Positions 59,393 to 64,000 of a stretch of DNA of 64,000 nt are shown piece by piece. Source of the stretch: 21-14-0-10-47-8 sp966211795 (GTDB lineage Bacteria > Bdellovibrionota > Bdellovibrionia > Bdellovibrionales > Bdellovibrionaceae); assembly GCA_966211795.1 (NCBI GenBank), contig CBIHNW010000005.1, positions 150,343 through 214,342 on the forward strand. Direction: 5' to 3'. The notes beneath the pieces were generated by a model that was not told the DNA's origin, ran no database searches, and worked only from the letters and a program-made list of their open reading frames with translations. Position 1 is the first letter of the stretch. Each line of letters starts with the position of its first letter. A program made the position numbers and the translations under genes.

Positions 59393-59741
59393 CGGACAAG
59401 CCAGTCTGGAAGCCATCATCGCGGTGACGGCTTTCATCCCCTTCGTCATGTTGTTTTTGGCGACTTTCTACTTTCTTTCATTAAAGGCCCATCTGCAATT
59501 CACTTCGCATGAGCTCTTGATCTGTCGCGAATTCAAAGATCCAGCCACCTGCGATTATCGATTTAAAAATGATTTGCAGTCCTTTTTGAGCTTTGGCCGG
59601 ATCGAATCGATTCAAGCCCAGAAAAGGCCGAGCAGCCAGAGTGTCGAAGTGGTTTTGAGGTTTCAAATTTTTGGGATGAAGCGGAAAAATTTCAAATGGA
59701 CCTACAAAGATTCAATTGCATTGCCCCTCCAAGAGCACTGA
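59373..59741 (+). CDS. TadE-like pseudopilin
   Basis: The 122-residue product begins MKLTTTDGQASLEAIIAVTA, a TadE-type leader with GQASLEAI, and a long membrane helix FIPFVMLFLATFYFLSLKAH. The rest is a small periplasmic domain with two cysteines (LLICREF, ATCDYRF). TadE-like proteins are minor pilins of Tad pili. It overlaps the upstream pilin gene by 20 bases and the next gene by 46, so expression is coupled. Confidence 0.7.
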   Translation: MKLTTTDGQASLEAIIAVTAFIPFVMLFLATFYFLSLKAHLQFTSHELLICREFKDPATCDYRFKNDLQSFLSFGRIESIQAQKRPSSQSVEVVLRFQIFGMKRKNFKWTYKDSIALPLQEH

Positions 59742-60460
59742 AGACGCAAAATGGTTTTGCTTCGATGATGTTCTTGTCAGTCCTGCCGGTCTTGCTGGCA
59801 GGACTGCTTTTTCTTTTATTCTCACAATACTATTTAAAAAATTGGATGCAGTCCCTGCACATCTGCCGGACCGAGCTCTTGAAAACGCAGGAATCTGTGG
59901 GCGGCACCTTGGAAAAACTGATGGGCTTAAACAAAGAAGCCCTTTCACTGCGAACCCAAAAAAGACTGGCCTACATTGAGCTTGCCGAAGCAATGGCTGC
60001 AGAAAATCCGGCTTTGGTGCTGCAGGTGTGGCGTAAAATTCGGTTTATCGAGCGCCAACAAAAGGCCTTGGACCTCCAACAGAAGGGACTGATTTGGACC
60101 GCGAACGCAAAGATGTTAGGCGGCCTGCAAAAAGTTTCGCAAAAGCTGAGACTGCAGGATCAGAAAAATCAAAACTGGATGCCACCTTTCTTTTCTTTCC
60201 GAATTCACAACATCTCGTTCCTGCCGCGATCGGTGGCCGTCCGGCCGGACCAACCGGATCCCGCTCCCGTATACGAACTTGAAAACGATTTTACGCAGAA
60301 ACAAGCCTTGAACGTTTCTTGGATATCTGAATTTCAAACAACGTCACGGGAAAGCGTTCAATGGATTTCAAATCACCACACTCTCAAACAAAATTGCAGC
60401 GCAAGCTTGGCCGAAAGCGGATCCAAATTCGAACAAACCCTGAGCGAGGGCAAGCGGTAA
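59696..60460 (+). CDS. pilus-associated membrane protein of unknown family
   Basis: The 254-residue product has a hydrophobic N-terminal helix (MFLSVLPVLLAGLLFLLFSQ) after a short leader and is otherwise soluble, with helical segments. QNGFASMMFL resembles a pilin-type leader with Gly-Phe. In Tad clusters this position often holds TadG-like or minor pilins, but no family is certain. The start ATG at 59696 overlaps the TadE-like gene; a start at the later ATG, nearer the helix, is possible. Confidence 0.55.
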   Translation: MDLQRFNCIAPPRALKTQNGFASMMFLSVLPVLLAGLLFLLFSQYYLKNWMQSLHICRTELLKTQESVGGTLEKLMGLNKEALSLRTQKRLAYIELAEAMAAENPALVLQVWRKIRFIERQQKALDLQQKGLIWTANAKMLGGLQKVSQKLRLQDQKNQNWMPPFFSFRIHNISFLPRSVAVRPDQPDPAPVYELENDFTQKQALNVSWISEFQTTSRESVQWISNHHTLKQNCSASLAESGSKFEQTLSEGKR

Positions 60461-60594
60461 TCGAGGCGGCCCTGGTCATTTTGGTTTTTGTGACTTTCTT
60501 CTTTGTCCATTTCAAAAACAATCTTTCGTCTCAAGACAAGCGAATTGAGCCATTTCATTTTAAAAGGAGTCCTGGTCATGGAAAGAATCGATAA
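60361..60594 (+). CDS. small TadE-like pseudopilin
   Basis: The 77-residue product has ERGQAVIEAALVILVFVTFF at its centre, with the G-Q-x-x-I-E-A pattern of Tad pseudopilin leaders and a following hydrophobic helix. The first 25 residues before it are Arg/Lys/Gln-rich and may not be translated if a later start is used. It lies in another frame inside the end of the previous gene and overlaps the following gene by 17 bases. Confidence 0.5.
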   Translation: MDFKSPHSQTKLQRKLGRKRIQIRTNPERGQAVIEAALVILVFVTFFFVHFKNNLSSQDKRIEPFHFKRSPGHGKNR

Positions 60595-61057
60595 AGACAA
60601 AATCAAAAAGTGGCTCCAAGATCCCCGCAACCGCACCTTGCTATTCGCCCTGGCTTTAATGTTGGTCATCATTGTCGTCGTCAATTTGACGTCTCATCAA
60701 CCATCGACCGAGGCTGCAGACCCGGCATCTGCCGACACTTACATTCCGAACGGGTTTGTTCTGGTACCGATCGAAATTCAAAACTCCGAGTCCCTGTCTT
60801 CTTTGGTTGGCAGCTACGCCATCGTGGATTTGTTTCGGGGACCTGGCTCACAGCGTGTGGGACGACGTTTGCGATTGCTGCGGGCCCCGTTAAATCCGCA
60901 GCAGTTTGCGGTGCTGGTGCCAGAGACCGAGGTTTCGACCTTGATGTCGACGCCGGGTCCTTACTGGGCCGCCATCCAAAATCCGCAGGAGAAAAAATCC
61001 ACCGAGATCGCCGCGCAAAAGAAAAAATCTCGAATCGAATATTTTCAGGGGAACTAA
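60578..61057 (+). CDS. CpaB/RcpC-like pilus assembly protein
   Basis: The 159-residue product has a cytoplasmic start and one membrane segment (RTLLFALALMLVIIVVVNLT). The outer part contains TYIPNGFVLVPIEIQNSESL and SYAIVDLFRGPGSQ, similar to the SAF-type segments of CpaB/RcpC, which line the outer-membrane secretin of Tad pili. The match is modest. I used ATG 60578, preceded by AGGAG at a good distance. The next gene begins 1 base after the stop codon. Confidence 0.5.
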   Translation: MERIDKDKIKKWLQDPRNRTLLFALALMLVIIVVVNLTSHQPSTEAADPASADTYIPNGFVLVPIEIQNSESLSSLVGSYAIVDLFRGPGSQRVGRRLRLLRAPLNPQQFAVLVPETEVSTLMSTPGPYWAAIQNPQEKKSTEIAAQKKKSRIEYFQGN

Positions 61058-61058
61058 G

Positions 61059-62015
61059 ATGAAAAAAGTATTTTCGCTCTTCATCAGCTTCAGCATTTCG
61101 TTTTCGGCCTTGGCCGAAACTGCAGTTCAACGCACAACTGAAAGTTCTTTTACGGATTACAGTCGCTATCTGGAGAAGAGTGGTCAAACAAGCTTTTCCC
61201 AAGCCTACATTCAACTGTCCAGCGTGACCGAGATGGAGACACCTTTGCTCGAGCAGTGTCTCGAGGAAATGTATCTCGGAGCCCCATCGCAGAACACTTG
61301 TCTCAATGCCGTGAAATCCCTGACGGCGAAGCCTTTGAATCAGGCGCGGCGAGAGGTTCTGTTTTCCTTCTTGTCGAAAATGATGAAGATTCGATCGGCC
61401 AATCAGGCATTCTATCAGCGGTTGCGCGACGGTTTATTGAAAACTCATCCTAAGCTTGCGGATCTATTTCATGTCGCTTTACCTGAAGGATCGGCTCAAG
61501 CTTCCGACGTGAAAGCACTGGAAATGAAAGCTTGGAAGAACGCTTTGTCGAAGAAAATGCCGATTGTCGAAGTGGCGCTTTTGATCAATGGAAAGAAAAT
61601 TTCCAATTTGCAGAACTGGGCGGCACCCGAAGGCATCTATCAATGGTCTCTGGTGTCCAACACCCACGAGCCTTTGATTCGCTTGGGCACATTTTCGCAA
61701 TTTGCCGCCGAATCGCTGAAAGAATTAAAGCCATTGGCTCAGGGTGACTGCAAGGATCTCGATCAATTGAACGCGCAAAAATTCGGGTTGATGCGCGTGA
61801 ATGTCTTCGCCAACACTAAATGCATCGCTGAATATGGGATGAGCACGCCAATCCAATCGCAAACAGATCATCTCGGAAACTCGAAATCCATGGTGAATGT
61901 CGAAAACCAAAGTTCACGGCATTGGGTTTGGCCCGTGATGATCGCGGTCGGTGTCGGCTTGGCGGTCGGACTGCAAGGCAAGAATGTACAGGTGCAAGCG
62001 CCAGGTTTACACTAG
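61059..62015 (+). CDS. exported protein with C-terminal hydrophobic segment
   Basis: The 318-residue product has a signal peptide (MKKVFSLFISFSISFSALAE). The mature part is helical and polar, with cysteines in LLEQCLEEMY, TCLNAVKS, GDCKDLDQ and KCIAEYG. Near the C-terminus is a hydrophobic stretch, HWVWPVMIAVGVGLAVGL, that may anchor the protein. No family is recognised. It is immediately after the CpaB-like gene, so a pilus-related role is likely by position only. Its 3' end overlaps the amidohydrolase gene by 9 bases, convergently. Confidence 0.55.
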   Translation: MKKVFSLFISFSISFSALAETAVQRTTESSFTDYSRYLEKSGQTSFSQAYIQLSSVTEMETPLLEQCLEEMYLGAPSQNTCLNAVKSLTAKPLNQARREVLFSFLSKMMKIRSANQAFYQRLRDGLLKTHPKLADLFHVALPEGSAQASDVKALEMKAWKNALSKKMPIVEVALLINGKKISNLQNWAAPEGIYQWSLVSNTHEPLIRLGTFSQFAAESLKELKPLAQGDCKDLDQLNAQKFGLMRVNVFANTKCIAEYGMSTPIQSQTDHLGNSKSMVNVENQSSRHWVWPVMIAVGVGLAVGLQGKNVQVQAPGLH

Positions 62016-63332
62016 CTTCCGACCGTCGAAGATGAGCTCTTTGAGTTGTCCATCTTCAAAAATTGAATGGCACCGCGATCCCCAGTCCTGCTGACGGTGA
62101 GAATGGAATTCGAGAAGGGGCCCGGCGAGAGCCGGAATTCCTTCGGCCGGACTTTCCGTCAATGCTTTCCAATTGGCCAGGACCGAGGCCTCTTCGATCG
62201 GGCAATCACTGCCCCACTGCATTTGAATTCCGTTATCTTGCAAAGCTCGCCAAGGGAATGCATGGGCGTATAAAGAACCCAAGCTTTCTTTGAGCCAGCG
62301 CCGATCGGTCAACCAATGGCAGGGTTGGACGTGACAGATGGTTTCAAATTCTTTCATCAGGCGAATCGTTTCGGGGCGAACGACTTCGGCATGCTCGATA
62401 TTAATGATCCCTTGAACTTGCTTTTCCTTCTTCACTTTAACGGCTGTTTGCAGAATCAAGTGGGCCGCCTCGTCACCAATGGTATGAACGCAGACTTCGA
62501 ATCCCGCTTTCCAAGTTCTTTCAAGGACCTGCTCGACATCCGACAGATCCCAGAGGGTCAGTCCCTTGTTTGTGGTGCCCGGATAAAATTGACTGAGATA
62601 AGCACCTTGCGAGCCAAGCGAGCCATCAAAGTAAAACTTAATTCCGCGAGCTTTCAGGTGGGGCGTTTCGGTCTGTCGAGCCTGCAAGGCTTCTTTCAAA
62701 GCGCGTTCAAAATCCTGAAGATTTTCGCAGGTGAAATTTTGATCCACGTAGAGCGTAAGCTCACCTCGCAGATCCAACTCGCGCAGTAGGTTCCATTGAT
62801 CCAGAAAGCCCGACATATCCCGAGCATGGGAAAATCCACGAGAATTCAAGTACCGAACCGCTTCGAGAAGAAAGTCTCGATTTTGTTCCACCGTGTAGGG
62901 CGGAATCAGCATTTCCACTTCAAGTTTTGATAGTTCGCCGAAAACTCCGGTTGGCAGACCTTGCGCATCTCGCACAATCACGCCGCCAGCCGATGTCGGT
63001 TTTTCGTTTTCTGTTTTTCCGAGATAACCGGCTCTTTCAAGCGCTTTTGAATTCAGCCAAATGGCGTGCCCGTCGGCGCGTGAGAATGCCACCGGGTGAT
63101 CGGGGAAAACTCGATCCAAAATATCTTTGGTTGGCCATTCACCACCGGGCCATTTGGTCTGATCCCAACCAAACCCCACCAACCAATCACCTCGGAAATG
63201 ATGCTTTTCAATTTTGAGATGGCGAATGTCATCAGCAGATTTGAGATCAAAAAGTCGCAGCCCTTTTTGCATCATGCCTGATGCCATCAAGTGCAGGTGA
63301 CTGTCATAACAACGTGGTATCTTCCAAAGCAT
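62007..63332 (-). CDS. amidohydrolase, YtcJ-like
   Basis: The 441-residue metal-dependent hydrolase has YDSHLHLMASG at the start (HxH metal site), VGFGWDQTKWPGGEWPTKDI, the KFYFDGSLGSQGAYLSQFY block, INIEHAEVVRPETI with metal His, and the Asp site MQWGSDCPIEEASVL, all of the amidohydrolase 3 (YtcJ) type. The usual N-terminal beta sandwich is absent, so it is shorter than the 530-residue relatives. The HxH lies only about 11 residues from the start, so the ATG at 63332 must be used or one just upstream. The U-tract of the upstream terminator ends right at this ATG. Confidence 0.87.
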   Translation of the reverse strand: MLWKIPRCYDSHLHLMASGMMQKGLRLFDLKSADDIRHLKIEKHHFRGDWLVGFGWDQTKWPGGEWPTKDILDRVFPDHPVAFSRADGHAIWLNSKALERAGYLGKTENEKPTSAGGVIVRDAQGLPTGVFGELSKLEVEMLIPPYTVEQNRDFLLEAVRYLNSRGFSHARDMSGFLDQWNLLRELDLRGELTLYVDQNFTCENLQDFERALKEALQARQTETPHLKARGIKFYFDGSLGSQGAYLSQFYPGTTNKGLTLWDLSDVEQVLERTWKAGFEVCVHTIGDEAAHLILQTAVKVKKEKQVQGIINIEHAEVVRPETIRLMKEFETICHVQPCHWLTDRRWLKESLGSLYAHAFPWRALQDNGIQMQWGSDCPIEEASVLANWKALTESPAEGIPALAGPLLEFHSHRQQDWGSRCHSIFEDGQLKELIFDGRKLV

Positions 63333-63366
63333 AAAAAAACCCCAGGTCTTTTTAACCTGGGGTTTT
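63333..63366. terminator. bidirectional intrinsic terminator
   Basis: AAAACCCCAGGT and ACCTGGGGTTTT form a perfect 12-base stem around CTTTTTA. On the minus strand it is followed by seven T and ends the Met/Gly-repeat gene; on the plus strand TTTTGATTTTG follows. The minus-strand T-run directly abuts the amidohydrolase start codon. Confidence 0.9.
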
Positions 63367-63389
63367 GATTTTGTCTCGAATTTCTTATT

Positions 63390-64000
63390 TTATCGCGAAC
63401 TCGGTCCAACCGTTGAAGTCGCTGTTCCACCCGGCAGAGTCTGTCCAGGCAATGTCTGTCCCGGAAGCAATGTTCCACCATTCAATCCCGGTGAGTATCC
63501 CGGCGTTGTCAAATTGTAGCTTGATCCAAAATTCATGTAGCCACCTGAATTGATCGACATGATGGCTTGCTGCATTCGCATTTGCACCGATTGCATTTCT
63601 TGCTGCAAGGCCATGACCACACGACTTCCGTTCGCATAGTTCTCTTGAGCCCGCTGCTGCTGTTGCATGTAGACGCTCATTTGTTGCTGTTGCATCTGCA
63701 TTGCCTGCTGCTGCATCTGCATTTGCATTTGCATCATGCTTGATGAATCCATGCCCATCATGCCACCACTCATCATTCCGCCATTCATCATGCCCATCAT
63801 TCCACCGGCCATCATTCCGGCCATCGGCATTCCCATCATGCCTCCAGCCATCATTCCGCCGCTCATCATTCCACTCATCGGCATTCCCATCATGCCGCCG
63901 CCCATGCCGCCCATCATGTAGCCGCCCATTGGCATTCCCATCATACCGCCGCCCATACCACCGGCCATCATTCCGGCCATCGGCATGCCCATCATTCCAC
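63390..64000 (-). CDS. Met/Gly-repeat protein with Gln-rich segment, start outside window
   Basis: The readable part, about 200 residues, has three zones. First comes a repeat of Met-Met-Gly-Met-Pro-Met and Gly-Gly units (for example MMGMPMAGMMAGG) over 80 residues. Next is a Gln/Met run (QMQMQQQAMQMQQQQM) of about 35 residues and a helical part RVVMALQQEMQSVQMRMQQA. Last is a Gly/Thr/Pro tail (LPGQTLPGQTLPGGTATST). The frame continues past position 64000. Dense Met residues could bind copper(I) or make a flexible phase; neither is shown. The gene ends at a strong terminator. Confidence 0.6.
   Translation of the reverse strand, partial: GMMGMPMAGMMAGGMGGGMMGMPMGGYMMGGMGGGMMGMPMSGMMSGGMMAGGMMGMPMAGMMAGGMMGMMNGGMMSGGMMGMDSSSMMQMQMQMQQQAMQMQQQQMSVYMQQQQRAQENYANGSRVVMALQQEMQSVQMRMQQAIMSINSGGYMNFGSSYNLTTPGYSPGLNGGTLLPGQTLPGQTLPGGTATSTVGPSSR

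Noticed and set aside
1..64000. tRNA, rRNA, tmRNA or CRISPR features
   Set aside because: No region showed the conserved cloverleaf ends, rRNA motifs or spaced repeats on reading both strands; a dedicated scan could still find a divergent tRNA.

Overview
The window reads as a contiguous piece of a Gram-negative, flagellated chromosome with dense, short-spaced genes. Several traits point to the Bdellovibrio group (Bdellovibrionota): three adjacent flagellin paralogues, a long HNH-endonuclease protein with a low-complexity middle, a rhomboid protease, many small lipoproteins, a tandem KaiC-like ATPase and menaquinone synthesis genes. This placement is inference from gene content; no rRNA or tRNA gene was seen that could fix it.

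Layout. 0-6.4 kb: two paralogous FadL/PorV-like outer-membrane barrels, a lipoprotein, an HNH protein and coaE. 6.4-10.2 kb: a Ser/Thr kinase with PEGA repeats followed 3 bases later by a long-chain acyl-CoA synthetase. 10.3-13.2 kb: two coupled gene pairs for envelope proteins, including a metzincin-type lipoprotein protease. 13.2-18.8 kb: a flagellar island with a FlaG-like gene and three flagellin genes on the minus strand, interrupted by a RAYT transposase on the plus strand that sits between perfect 34-base inverted repeats. 19.2-22.4 kb: a KaiC-like ATPase translationally coupled to a hybrid histidine kinase. 23.4-28 kb: a minus-strand run of ferredoxin, nth, a DoxX-like gene and a thiamine-type ABC transporter (thiB, thiP, thiQ). 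28-32.3 kb: acetyltransferase, lipoprotein, elbB, ddl and a small XRE regulator. 32.3-39.7 kb: a 157-base palindromic element, a degenerate aldehyde-dehydrogenase-like protein, a methyltransferase, HIT, PilZ, citrate synthase and an altered SpoIIE-type phosphatase. 39.7-43.4 kb: four coupled genes (polyprenyl synthase, UbiA-like, rsmJ, membrane protein). 43.5-54.9 kb: thioesterase, YkgJ-type proteins, rhomboid, the menaquinone genes menA-menC-menE and menB, rmuC and a coiled-coil protein. 55-58.5 kb: an RlmI-like methyltransferase, folD and a phytase-esterase-like protein. 58.5-62 kb: an H1-like basic protein and a small Tad/Flp-type pilus cluster. 62-64 kb: an amidohydrolase and a Met/Gly-repeat protein cut by the window end.

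How the genes work together. MenA, MenB, MenC, MenE, the candidate DHNA-CoA thioesterase at 43.5 kb and the polyprenyl synthase at 42.4 kb together cover most of a menaquinone route, spread over about 10 kb; MenD, MenF and MenH are not in the window. Translational coupling by ATGA overlaps is very common here and was used to choose several start codons.

Most interesting points. The flagellin island carries shared palindromic and repeated motifs in its long intergenic spaces, plus a 16-base perfect inverted repeat that brackets flagellin 3. The 157-base element at 32.4 kb is bounded by perfect 25-base inverted repeats and has two diverged internal copies of a structured unit. The elbB leader can fold so that its ribosome-binding site is paired. 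Two enzyme-like proteins (ALDH-like, SpoIIE-like) lack key catalytic residues. No CRISPR array, prophage or complete insertion sequence other than the RAYT unit was seen.
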